Source: Proteles cristata cristata (taxonomy: Eukaryota > Chordata > Mammalia > Carnivora > Hyaenidae). From it: a DNA stretch of 64,000 nt. The stretch is taken from positions 496,001-560,000 of the forward strand of contig JAESUZ010003105.1 in assembly GCA_017311185.1 (NCBI GenBank), read 5' to 3'. Under the pieces are notes generated by a model that worked only from the letters and a program-made list of their open reading frames with translations, was not told the DNA's origin and did not search any database. Numbering within the stretch: the stretch's first letter is position 1; each line of letters opens with the position of its first letter. Positions 33,788 through 45,817 of this stretch are shown here, piece by piece. The position numbers and the translations under genes were made by a program.

Positions 33788-34497
33788 AAAAGTCGAATGG
33801 CAGAGCACCAGGCAAACTGAGGGAAAATACAGGATGACATACCTCTCTTCAGATGCAGTATGTGTGATATTCCTCAACATTCCTGGCTACCCAAGAACAA
33901 AGGAAAGGGGTTTAAGTGCATGCCATGGTAACCTGGGAAACTAAGACAAAGGAAAAATTCCCTTATTGCCTGCAGCCCATTGACAAGTCCTTGAAACTGG
34001 CAGAGTGACTTCCCTCTAGGAAATCAGCTGCCTCAACACTTTGCTAGGGGCAAAAGAGAACCTTAGCTTAACATTATCCTAACCTCGAGGATCCTGTAAG
34101 TCAACTTCATCTCAACTACCCCAAGATATATGGTGGCAGTCATATTCCAATCTTATGGCTCCCCCCACCCCTGATATACATCTGAAGGGTCTCATGGCTA
34201 GGGTTTTATTAAATGGTAATAAGTGGTGTTTCCCTAGCAACAGCTAGCCCCTCAAGGTCCTTAAACCTTGCTTCCAAAATTCCTTAGAGACTTACTCTAT
34301 CCCTGACCCCCTCCCAACCTGAGGGTATATAATGAGTCACCTGTCACAACCCCAGCAGCTCTTCCTGCCCATGAGTCCTGTCCCCATGCTTTAATAAAAC
34401 TGACTTTTTGCATCAAAGATGTCTTTAAGAATTCTTTCTTGGCTGTTGGCCCCCGGCCCCATGAACCACCCCCCCTACCCCATCACTCCAAAACTTC
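33788..34497 (+). mobile_element. solo LTR of an endogenous retrovirus, ERV1-like
   Basis: About 710 bases between two halves of one L1 sentence, with LTR features in the right order: TATA-like tatataat at 34326-34333, polyadenylation signal aataaa at 34393-34398, then a GC-rich end with 'ggccccatgaaccacc'-style text. No gag, pol or env sequence adjoins, so it is a solo LTR left by recombination. No clear short target duplication was found. The subfamily is not determined. Confidence 0.65.
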
Positions 34498-34535
34498 ATC
34501 AATCCACTTCAGGGTATTTATCAGAAGAAAACAAC
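34498..34535 (+). mobile_element. short continuation of the L1 left of the LTR
   Basis: 'caatccacttcagggtattt' followed by 'atcagaagaaaac' completes the L1 text that stopped at 33787. Confidence 0.7.
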
Positions 34536-37500
34536 ACTGACTTTGGGGGAGATGGCAGAGTAGGGGAACCATAAGCTCACCTCATCCCATGGATTCAACT
34601 AGATAACATTCACATCAGTGCAAATAACCCAGAAAGCAACTGGAAGACTGGCAGAACACACTCTTCAAGCTAAATATAGAGAAGAGGTGGCATGAAAGGG
34701 TAGAAAGGGCAGAGATGTGATTGGGAGCTGAAGGGACCTGTGGGACCGTCCACAGGAGGGAGGGGACACTGCGGGCTTGGGAAGGGGAGTGGAACAGACT
34801 CCTACACCAGGAAGTCCACACAAGAAAAATGAATCCCTGTAACATTTGGCTCTGAAAACCACAGAGGCTCAATTCCATGAATTCTTTCTTACAATCAATA
34901 GGACTTAAAACCTGGAACTTTAAAATCAGTGGGCTTGGCTCAGAGAGTGCCAAGAGGGAGGGAGGAAACTGAACCCCTGTTCTTAAAGGGACAGCACAAC
35001 GGCCTTAGGGAGATCCAGCATAGAAGCAACTGTCTGAACACTGCCTGAGGTATACTGAGGGAGATCTGTTTACTAATCAGAGCACCTGGTAGAGGGGCAG
35101 GGGATCACTGGGAGACTTCTCCAGGAACAAAGAAGCTGGCAGGTACCATTTCACTCTCCCACTTGTCAGTATACACAGCCACCTGTGGGAACCAAGCAGT
35201 GCCCCAATCCTGTGCTCTCCTGTGGACATGGTCCCTCCAGACAGGCCTCTGCTGCAGGTCTCCTCCCACAGCTGACTCCTGCAAGACTTGCTAACACCTC
35301 ACATCTGCCCTATGCACTTCAGTGGTTCTGGATCTGCTCCCTCTAACACACTCTTGGTTGGAGCTCAGCCAAAACAGGCCAACAAGCCTGGGGATGTGCA
35401 AGCAGCCCTGACAGGAGCCAGCACCACTCCAAAGTGACTCCTGCTCCAGGGAGAGAAAAAGATAACTACATACAACAGTCAGACTGTGGCCCCAGCAGTG
35501 CACTGGGGGCAGACAGCTGGTCTGACTGCAGGCTCTGCCCATCATCTAAAGCTTCTTAGAGCACAAAACATTAAGTTCCCTGCAGTTCAGTACTACTGCA
35601 TCTCTGCAAATACCTGGTGTGACTCAACTCAAGCCCAAGGTAGTCCCAGACTGGCCCCATAACAGCATAGGGACCAAACCCTGCCCATAACAGTGTCACT
35701 ACAGATGACTGAAGAAGAAACTGGCTGAGCTGCAGCAAACCAGACAACCTAGAAGAAATGGATAAGTTCTTATAAACATATGATCTTCCCTAACTGAACC
35801 AGAAATTACCAGAATCTGAACAGATTACAAGTAACGAATTTGAATTGGCAATCAAAAAACTACCAAAAAATAAAAATCCAGGACCAGATGGATTCACAGG
35901 GGAATTCTACCAGATGTTTAAAAAAGAGTTCATGCCTATTTTCTTCAAACTATTCCAAAAATAGAAGATGAAGGAAAGCTTCAAATACATCCTATAAGGC
36001 CAGCATTACCCTTATACCCAAAGATACCACCAAGAAGAAAACTACAGGCCAAAATCCCTGGAAAACATAGATGCAAAAATCAATAAAATATTAGCAAACT
36101 GAATCCAACAATACATTAAAAAGATCATTCACCACAATCAGGTGGGATTTATTCTGGGGATGCAAAGACACTTTGATATTCTCAAATCAATCACCATCAT
36201 ATACCACATCAACAAAATGAACGAGAAAGATCGTATGATCATCTCAATAGATGCAGAAAAAGTATTTAACAGGTTCAACATCCATTCATGATTAAAATCC
36301 CACCAAAGTGGGGTTAGAGGGAACGTCCCTCAATAAAGACCATAATATAAAAAAACCCACGCTAACATTATACTCAATGATGAAAAACAGAGCTTTCCCT
36401 CTAAGGTCAGGAGCCAGACAGAGATGTTCACTCTGAACCACTTTTATTCAACATGATATGGACAATATAATACTATACACAGAAAATCCTAAAGACTCTA
36501 CCAAAAAACAATGAAGTAATAAACAATTCCAGTAGAGTGAAAGGATACAAAATATTCAGAAATTAATAGCATTTCCACATACTAATAATGAAGTAGCAGA
36601 AAGAGAAATTAAAAAAAAAAAGCCCACCATTTACAATTGCACCAGTAAGATTGCTCATAGTATAAAATGCTGTTGGTATCAAAATCACAGGACAAAAAAA
36701 AAAATCCTAATATTTATATGGAACCACAGAAGCCCTCGAACAGCCAAAGAACTCTTGAGGAAGAATAAAGCTGGGGCTCTGATAATGCCATATTTCAAGA
36801 TATACTATAAATCTGTAGTAATCAAAACAGTATGGTACTAGCACAAAAACAGACACATAGATCAATGGAACAGAATAGAGAGCCCAGAAATAAACTAATG
36901 ATTACATGGTCAATTAATCTTTGACAACAAAGGTAAGAATATACATTGGGAAAAGAATTTCTTCAATAAATGGTGCTGAGAATACTGAACAGCTACATAC
37001 AGAAGAATGAAACTGGACCACTTTTAACATTCTACACAAAATAAACTCAAAATGATAAAAAACTACATGTGAGACCTTTAACCATAAAAATCCTAGAAGT
37101 TAGCACAGGCAGTAATTTCTCTGACACTGGCTGTAACATTTTCTAGATATGTCTCCTGGGCTCAGAGAAACAAAAGCAAAAATAAATTATTGAGACTACA
37201 TCAAAACAAAAAGCTCCTGGAAGGCAAAGGAAATAATCAACAAAAGTAAAAGACAACCTACTGAATGGGAGAAGATATTTACAAATGATATATCTGAAAA
37301 GGGGTTAATATTCAAAATATATCAAGGACTTATACAATTCAATCACCCCCAAAAATAAAAAAACAAAAACCACTAAAGAAAAGAGAAAACTCCCAAACAA
37401 TCCAATTAAAAAGTGGGCAGATGACCAGAATATACCTATTTCCAAAGAAGATATACAGATGGCCAACAGACACTAGTCATCAGGGAAATTCAAATCAAAA

Positions 37501-38290
37501 CCATAATGAGGTATCGTCTTAAATCAGTTAGAATGGCTAAAATAAAAATGATAAGAAATAACAGTGTTAACAAGGATGTGGAGAAAAAGGAACTCCTGTA
37601 CACTGCTGGTAGGAAAGTAAATTGGTGAATCCACTATGGAAAACAGAATGGAGGTTCCTAAAAAAATTAAAAATAGAAATAATATATCCAATAATTCCAC
37701 TACTATTTACCCAAAGAAAACAAAGTCAACTAATTTGAAAAGGATTCGCACCCCCTATATTTACTGAACCATTACTTACAAAAACAGAAATACTGAAGAA
37801 ACCTAAGTGTCCATTAATAGACAAATGGATACGGAAAATGTGATACACATACACACAAACACACACAAATGGGATATATACAGCCATAAAGAAGAGATTA
37901 TCCTATTTAAAACCACATGGATGGAGCTAGAGAGAATTATGCTAGATGTAGTGAGCCAAATACCGTATGATTCCATTCATAAGTGGAATCTACAAAAAGA
38001 AAAAGGAATAAACAAAAGTACAAGCAGACCTATTCATACAGACAACTGATTGATGCCAGAAGGGAGGAAGGTGGGAGGGCAGATGGGTGAAGGGGAGTGG
38101 CAGAAACAGGCTTCCAGGTATAAAATGAGCAAGTTCTGGGAATGAAAGGGACTGCCTAAGGAATACAATGTAATGGGACAGATAGTAGCTATACTTCTGG
38201 TGGACATAGCATAATGTATAAACTTGTCAAATCACTGAATTGTACAACTGAAACGAATGTGTCAACTATAATAATAATAATAATAAATCC
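34536..38290 (+). mobile_element. L1 with 5' UTR and 3' end but a large internal deletion
   Basis: Starts with the carnivore L1 5' UTR ('gggggagatggcagagtagg', 'cccatggattcaactagata'), GC-rich to about 35720. Then it passes directly into mid-ORF2 ('gaaatggataagttcttata', 'aaaaatccaggaccagatgg'), so ORF1 and the endonuclease part are absent. RT-region text continues at 36060-36450 and the C-terminus to about 37750. The 3' UTR ends in an (ATA)n run at 38262-38286. ORF2 has many stops and cannot act. Confidence 0.82.
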
Positions 38291-38364
38291 TCACACAACT
38301 TTACTTCAGTGAGACTTGTGTCATATTTCTAACCTTTAGAATTTGGAATAATAAATTTGTGGAT

Positions 38365-38558
38365 TTTTAAAAAAATGTTTATTTTTGAGGGAGAAAGAGT
38401 GACAGAGTGTGAGTGGGGGAGGGGCAGAGGATGGAGATAGAGAATCCAAAGCAGGTTCCAGGCTCTGAGCTGTCAGCACAGAACCCAATGCAGGGCTTGA
38501 TCCCATGAACGGCAAGATCATGACATGAACCCAACTCACTGAGCCACCCAGGTGTGCC
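38365..38558 (-). mobile_element. CAN-SINE, feliform type
   Basis: Reversed copy with a T-rich left end, 'gcaggttccaggctctgagc' and a damaged head 'tgagccacccaggtgtgcc'. The A-box side has a short deletion ('catgaacccaactcactga'). Confidence 0.9.
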
Positions 38559-39525
38559 TAAATATGTGTTATTTTAAAAGGCTACAAAGTTTGTGGTAAT
38601 CTGTTGCAGCGACCCTAAAAGGAAATATCTATTAAAAACATTCCCACAAGTAAAAAAATTCTAGGCCAGGATGACTTGAATGGGAACTTCAAAATATTAA
38701 AAGAAATGATATAAACCTTACATAAACTCTTTCAAAAAAGAGTCCTGGAGGGAATACTTCCTAAATTGTTTTATGAGGCCAGTACAACCCTAATATCCAA
38801 ACCCAATAAAGAAATGAAATTACACATTCTATCCTTTATAAGCACAGATACAAAAGTCCCTAACACAAGATTACCATACCAAACAGCAATATGTAAAATA
38901 ACATTTCATAAAGATTTATTTCAGGGATGTAAAGTTGGCTTGACATTGGAAAATAAATTGAGGTAACTTACCATATTACCAAACAGAAACATTAAAAAAA
39001 TTCTCTTGCTAAATGGAGAAAAAAGCATTTTCAAAACTCAACACCTATTCATTATCCCCACCATGCCTATTTAATTAACATTGTGTAGGAAGTTCTAGGC
39101 AGTGCAAACAGGCAATAACAAGAGACATGAGGCATGAAGATTGGAAAAAAATACTGAAATTGTTTCTATTCTCAAATAATATGACTGTGTCGTGAAAACC
39201 AAAAGATTCTACACAAAAATTTTTAAAAAGCTAGAATGAACGAGCAAGGTTGTAGGTTACAAGGTCAAAAGTACAAAAATTGCATTTTTGGACTCTAATG
39301 AGTAATCTGAAAATGAAAAAACAGTTCCACTTACCATAACATCAAAAAACATAGAAATTTTAGTTTAACAAAGATTTGCCAGATGTCTACATTGAAGACT
39401 ATAGAACATTCCTGAGAGAAATTAAAGACCTAAAATAAATGGGAGACAAAGCACATTATGGATTAGAAGACACAATATTAAGATGTCGCTTGTTTCCAAA
39501 ATGATCTGTAGATTCTGAACAATGA

Positions 39526-39713
39526 AAATGTTTATTTCTTTGAGGGGAGTGGGAAAGGGAAGGGCAGACAGAAAGGGAGAGAGAGATTCCCACGTAGGCT
39601 CCACACTGTCAGCTCGGAGACTGATGCAGCGCTTGATCTCATGACCCTGAGATCATGACTTGAGCTGAAATCAAGAGTCAGATGCCTAACCAACTGAACC
39701 ACCCAGGCACCTC
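39526..39713 (-). mobile_element. CAN-SINE, older copy
   Basis: Reversed, diverged: 'gtaggctccacactgtcagc', 'gatctcatgaccctgagatc' and head 'ctgaaccacccaggcacctc'. Lies inside the L1. Confidence 0.87.
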
Positions 39714-40291
39714 AAAAATTATATCATGATTTTTTGTTTCTAGAAACTGATCATCAGCTGATTTCAAAATTTATATGGAGATTAAAAGACCTATGATAGC
39801 CATATAATCTTGACAACAATGTTAGAGAACTTAACATTACCTGATTTCAAAGTTCAGTATAAAAGTATAGTAATCAAGATAGTGTGTTAGTAGTGTAAGG
39901 ATAAATGAATAGAACAGAGTCCAGAAGCAGATTCACATTTGAAGAGTCCATTAATTTTAAACAGGAGCACCAAATGAATTGAATAGAGAGTATTTTCAAA
40001 CAATGGAGCTAAACCAAACAGCCTTATGGGAGTTAGGAGGAAGGAAGATCCTCAATCCTTGCCTCACACCATACACATAAATGAATCTGAGACAGATCAC
40101 AAACCCAAACATAAAAGCAAAAACTATAATGCTTTCAGAAGAAAACACAGGGAAGTATCTTCATGACTTTGGGTTTGATGGGCTATTTTAGACAAGAGAC
40201 AAAAAACACACAACCATAAAAAAAAATTGACTTCATCAAAATAACGCACTTCTGCAACTCAAAGTCACCATTAAGAAAATAACCATGAACA

Positions 40292-40562
40292 CAGGGGTTA
40301 GGAGTACCAGTACCGGCTCCCTATATAGTCAAAAATCCACTTATAACTTTTGACTCCCTAAAACTTAACTACTAACAGCCTGTTAGACTTACTGGACTGG
40401 ATAGCCTTACTGATAACATAAAGTTGATTAACACATATTTTATATAATATTATATACTGTATTCTTACAATGTTAAGAAAATCATAAGAGAAAATACATT
40501 TATAGTAAACATCCATATAGAAGTCGACTCATGCAGTTCAAACCCATGTTCTTCAAGGTTAA
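40292..40562 (-). mobile_element. MER2 DNA transposon (Tigger-type)
   Basis: 'aaaatccacttataactttt', 'gactccctaaaacttaacta', 'tgattaacacatattttata' and 'cagttcaaacccatgttctt' match the reversed MER2 text. MER2 is a non-autonomous element of the pogo/Tigger group with TA target sites. Inserted in the old L1; no transposase is encoded. Confidence 0.8.
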
Positions 40563-41385
40563 ACTTTATACAAGCAAGCTACAGACTGGGAAAATGATAG
40601 CAATACATTCGCCTGGCAAAGCTTACATTCTTCTATAAAGGATTCCAACCATTCTGTAATGAGACAAACATTCTAATGAAAAAATGGTGACTTGAACAGA
40701 CATTTCAGGAAAAAAAAAACCCCCAAAATTGTCAATAAGCACATAAGGAGTTAAAGATCATTAGTCATCATGAAAATTAAATGGCACATACAATAACTTT
40801 GGGGAACTTTTTAGCACTTTCATATAAAATTAAACATAAGCCTACCTTGTGATCTGGCAATTCCAGCTATTTCATAAGAGAAATGAAAGCATATTCACAA
40901 AGAGTGTTCATACTAGCTTTATTTATAATCACACCAAACTGTAAGTAACTCAAAGGTTCATAAACAAGAGAAAGGATAAATTGTGGGATGTTTGTGACAG
41001 GGAACACTACTGAGTAGCTAACAGAAACAAACCATGGAGATACGCAACATTGATAAATCTCTGTCACTTCAAGCAACAAAACCAGATGCAAAAATGAACA
41101 CCTAAAATTCCATTTATATAAAACATAAGAACAAGTAAAACTCATCTAGGATAACAGAAAACAGAAAAATGGTTACAAGGGCAGAAAGGGAGGAATAAAT
41201 TCATTGGAAAATGGCATAAGGGAACTTTCTAAGATGATGGAAAGGCTCTTTATCTGCACTGGAGTAAGAATTACACATGTAGAGATTTGTCAAAGGAGAC
41301 AGCATGTTAATTCTAAAACGTATGCACTTCACTGTCCACAAATTTTACTTGAAGACAAATCATTTTCCCTTAAAATTTAGAGTAA

Positions 41386-43636
41386 AACATCTGACTTCCA
41401 AAAAGAGTTGTTCAACAGAGACCTGTTTATTTATCTTCATTTAGAAGAGCTTTGTTCTTTGAGTCAGCTCTTCAGAAGAAAATGTGAATTGTTTCTGCAT
41501 TCACTAAATTTTTTGGTAAAATGCTCCTCATTTATTTTTTATCCTAAATTTCTAGTTCATTAAGAACTCATCATATTGTACCACAGAAGTTATAGAATGA
41601 AGTTACCCTAAATACAGTCCAAACCCTCAACTACTTTTTAAATAAAAACAGATACATGACTAGATAACTTGACTTGTACAGAATATTATTTCATTTCAGA
41701 AATAAAAATACACAAATCATACACTGTTACCCTTTGCATATGCTAACACTTGGGCAAATATGACAGCTTACCTTTTTAATAAACGTAAACAGTTATGTGT
41801 TTTAACTGGCAACTGAGAAAGCATAAGGAATAATTATTTTCATTAGGTTAGTATATTATATAAATACTCTTTATATCAGTTATACATTTTTAAAAAACAC
41901 GTATTTTCATTTCCAAGTTCATACTGGTGGCTTTTCGTGAGTGGTGCAATTTCTAGTTTGAAGTGTGTTGGTCTTTACAGCTGGTACATTTCTATCAGAC
42001 CCCTTTTCAGGAGCCGTAGTGATAATCTGTAATATCTGGGTAAACCAAAAACTTCTGGATTTTTGAAAACTAGAGTCAGTGAAAGGCATAAAAAAGCATT
42101 CCGGTAATATAATGGAGGGTAAATGTAATAAAGCTTCATTGAAAAAACTTTTGGCTGGTTGTGATAAGCAGAGAAAGACTTAAAATGCACAAATAATGGA
42201 AAAACACTTTTAATTATGTAGGAAAAATTTTATTCAATAAATATAATTTCATAAACTTTAAAAAATTACTGAGAGCTATACAATAAGTAAATACATTGAC
42301 TAACAATGCAGAGAAATTTTAAAGGACTTTATTAGACAGCCACAGTTTCTGAGGTCTTCAATTTTAAAGTGTTGGCTACAGCTTTAAATTTAATTTCCAG
42401 CTACTAATTCCCCATAAAAAAATCTAACAATCACCATTATTACAAACATATCATTAATTATAATCTAGTTTTTTGTAGGAAAATCATTCAAGTGTTCTCA
42501 CATAAACAGCACTTTAATAATGTTCTATTTCTTTGAAAATAGAGGACTCATTTCAAGATAGAAATAAAAATGTCTCTGAAGAGGGACCAAAGTTAATGAA
42601 ACATGTTTATATAACTCTTTGGTGTGTTTGTTTTATTAATACTTGCTTATATCATTCCCCAAAATGATCTTCACAGGAAAATACAAACATGGATGATTTT
42701 CCCTTTTCCCCTGCTCCCTATAACAACTTTTCAGAGTAGCAGATTTAAAATTCTTTTTGATATTAATTGTAAATTTTTTTAGGGGCCTTGACTCCTGCCT
42801 ATCAGATAGGAATCTCACCGAAGCCTAATTTCACAATCTTACAGCAGAAACAATTTGGTTGGAGCAAAGGAATTTCCTAAAATGGTGATTTGTCTCAGTT
42901 TAGTCTCCTATTCAGGACAGTGCCAGAGTTTCGATTATGTCTGGGAAGCCTTTGGATATGGAGATTGGGACCCAAAGAGGAGGGTAGTTAAGAGAAATTC
43001 AAACTGTAAATTCTCCCCTTCTTTCTTCTAAATTCCATGGCAAGCTTGGTAGCTGTGGGTCTCCTGGCCCATGCTCTATTCCTATGGTGAGCCTACTGGT
43101 TCCTAAAGCTGAAGTAGGGCACTGAGTCACCTTTTAGAAGAGTTGGTGGGCATTTCTGAAAACTGTCTTGGTGCCTGCTACTATCTTCAGGGACATGGCC
43201 TTCGGACTAGGTGGGCAAAGGTAAGAAAGTGAGGCAAACAGATCTGAGACTGTCCATTAGCAAAAACACACACAGCATCTTAGTCTGGTTTTGGCAGGTT
43301 TAAGAGGAAGTTAATTGTCAACATTGTACTTGTCAAAGAATTAAAAAAATATGCAAAGAGGATTTTTTTTTGTTATTACTGGCTATGTAATGTTTTAAAA
43401 TATGAGAAGTAGCACTAGAAAACTATTTGAAGCTTGTAGGCAACTCTGTTACTTTCTTAAATAAACTGAAGAAAATTCTTACAATTGCAAGATAATTTTC
43501 TTATAAATAGAGGTTTTGAACAGAGTAGGATGAGCATATCAGTGGATACCATTTATGTTTTTTGATGTACACTTCTGAAATAACTTTAAATAGTGAATGG
43601 AGACAATTACATCAAGCACCATATAGGCTAGCTGAC
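41386..43636. other. unassigned, repeat-poor sequence
   Basis: No SINE, L1 or convincing open frame. Reversed AATAAA signals occur (for example near 41427 and 42228), so 3' UTR sequence of a minus-strand gene is possible but not shown. Confidence 0.45.
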
Positions 43637-43722
43637 CTCCAGCATTGCTGCAGCTGGTCAGAGACTGCTCGATGGCTTTGTAGTCCTCTAGTGTCGGCAG
43701 TTTGGCTGATGGCAAACAAACA
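43637..43722 (-). other. candidate internal exon, minus strand
   Basis: On the minus strand an acceptor-like 'cttacagtttacag' precedes 86 bases that end at 'ctggag' before gtcagc, a reasonable donor. One frame reads LPTLEDYKAIEQSL plus TSCSNAGG; another frame is also open. I do not recognise the protein. It is GC-richer than its surroundings. It could equally be a chance match. Confidence 0.25.
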
Positions 43723-45724
43723 CTGTAAACTGTAAGGTAGATGCAATGCAGGACTACTAAATGTCATTTTGTTATATAAACATTTTAAAAGACTCCACTA
43801 AATTATCCTAAGTGAATATTTCTGCAATATTTCCTCTTCTGGAACATGGATTGGTAAGTGTATACATTGTATGCTGTATTATCCCTTTAACATATTTCCA
43901 GAATAACAGTATATTCCTAAACTCAGTTTTGGAATATCTGAGTTAAAAAGAAGGGCTATTTATGAAAATTAATATTTAAGCTGAAATTTATAACCTAGTA
44001 TCTTGTATTACTGAAACAGATAAACATTTTATTAGGAAGAAAATAAAAATGTAAAAAAAAATAGTTTATCAGCAAACAAGGTAAAGTCTTAATTCTTGAC
44101 TCTACCATTCTTTCCCTACCAGCCCAATTCCACAAATCTGATATTCATGAAATGGGAAAGAGGTGGAAGGTTGCAGAATAAATATACAAAAAGGAATTAT
44201 TATATTCTCAAAAGAAAATTTTAGAAAACCTTATTTATCCATTTCCATACAATTTTAAATGTATATGTACACATCATGTACTCACAGCTGGGTAAGTTCT
44301 TTAATCAATAATCATTTCCAAATTTTAAAATGACATTACTTTTTATCAAAACAAGTGACAATGCTGATCATATGACAAATTTGGTATGGAAATTAAGTAC
44401 TGAAGTACAGTGAGTTAATTACAGCAATATGTACCTGATTAACCATTCTTAGCATTTTAATTTATTGCTGCCATTACCCTCTAAGATTTAGCATTTTCAA
44501 TTTTGTTTCACTTATATTCTATAGCCATGCCTGAAAATATACCTTGTAATGGGACACTGGACAGATTTCACTTTACTGTGGCAGTCTACTGTAACTTAGA
44601 GAATGTACACTATCCTACAAATAACAGGATTCTTCCCTGAAATCCTTTATTCTATAACCCAGGTTAGTGAAAGGCAAGAGCAATTCTAAGTTAGCCACAG
44701 AAAGAGGCATTTATTCTTTTTATTGATTTAATTACCCTAATATTTTGATTTATATAATTAAAAATAGTTGCGATATTTAAATACTGTCCAAACTTGTTTT
44801 TTATTGATATAGTTGAACTTTACAACAGTGTCAGAAAATACTATAAACAGAGCCTTCTTCAGAGAAGGAAAAAAAAAAAAGCAAATTTAAATCTATTAAC
44901 CAGATTAAAGCATGCAAAAGATCCAATGCTAAACACATTAAATAATAATATGCTAATGGTATGTAATTTGCCCACTATAGGTTCTTTGTATTCTGTCACA
45001 AAATATTAGTCAACATCAATTTGAAATTTGGTGAATGGACTTGATTCCTGATTTATATATATAATATACCCTTTGCATGTATGTGGTTACTTTTACTGCT
45101 TGTGTTACAGTATTTAAAGAAGTTTGGTACTGGTATATATTTACTACCCATAATGCAGTAAATAATGGTGGGAAATGCATTCTCCTAATTTGCTCTGTGA
45201 ACTTAGAAAGCACTAATGAATTAACAACATGGGTCACGGAGCGACCAAAATTCCTTTCTATTCACATGAACTTTTCGCATGAAAAGCTTAATATAACTCT
45301 AATAAAAAAATAGAGTTTTCAAGGCAAACTTTTCAGCATAATTTACAGAAGCAGATTTGAATAGAAGACTCGATAACCAACCTAATACTAAAAAATACAA
45401 TTAACTATGAATTACCTCCCTTTTCTACCTTGATATTAAAATATAGTGGCCTTAGCAAGAGGCTGAAATGCATTAGGAGTTCCATAAGCACAAGAGACAA
45501 CCCAAAGGATGGGAAATGTCTGTTTCACAAATTCTGACATGTTCAGATTTAGGTTAAGGGTGCTGAAAGGGGTTTGTGTTAATGCTTTTTGTTTGCCACT
45601 GTAACTGTGAATGAGTATGAAGTATTTGAAATTTCAGAAAGTAATCCTGCAGAACTAGTGTGGCCATTACCATGATGATCACACTGAATTTTAGGAAAGG
45701 AGTTGAAATGGTTCCCACAAAGTA

Positions 45725-45817
45725 CTACTGCCCTTTTAACAGGTAGAGGAGTCCATTGTGGAGAGAGTCAAGATGCTCCTGTCGTTGGTATAGAAAGGAT
45801 CCGATGCACTCCATGAT
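45725..45817 (-). other. candidate terminal exon, minus strand
   Basis: A pyrimidine-rich acceptor 'cttttctcttattgttactttag' in minus orientation (only its last bases matter) is followed by 30 codons and TAG. The frame reads IMECIGSFLYQRQEHLDSLH then NGLLYLLKGQ. It looks protein-like, but any acceptor-like site followed by a short frame will look like a last exon. If real, the repeat-poor DNA to its left would be its 3' UTR. Confidence 0.27.

Larger units (their letters stand above)
38590..41385 (+). mobile_element. old L1 ORF2 to 3' UTR, plus strand
   Basis: 'attctaggccaggatgactt', 'aggccagtacaaccctaata', 'aggaagttctaggcagtgca', 'tgggtttgatgggctatttt' and 'aattccatttatataaaaca' follow old L1M ORF2 order. 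Interrupted by a SINE and a MER2 element. This is the right-hand end of the L1-rich half of the window. Confidence 0.8.

Noticed and set aside
34615..35545. Minus-strand frames in GC-rich DNA (112, 65 and 84 codons)
   Set aside because: They lie antisense to the L1 5' UTR, which is GC-rich and poor in stops. No domain visible.
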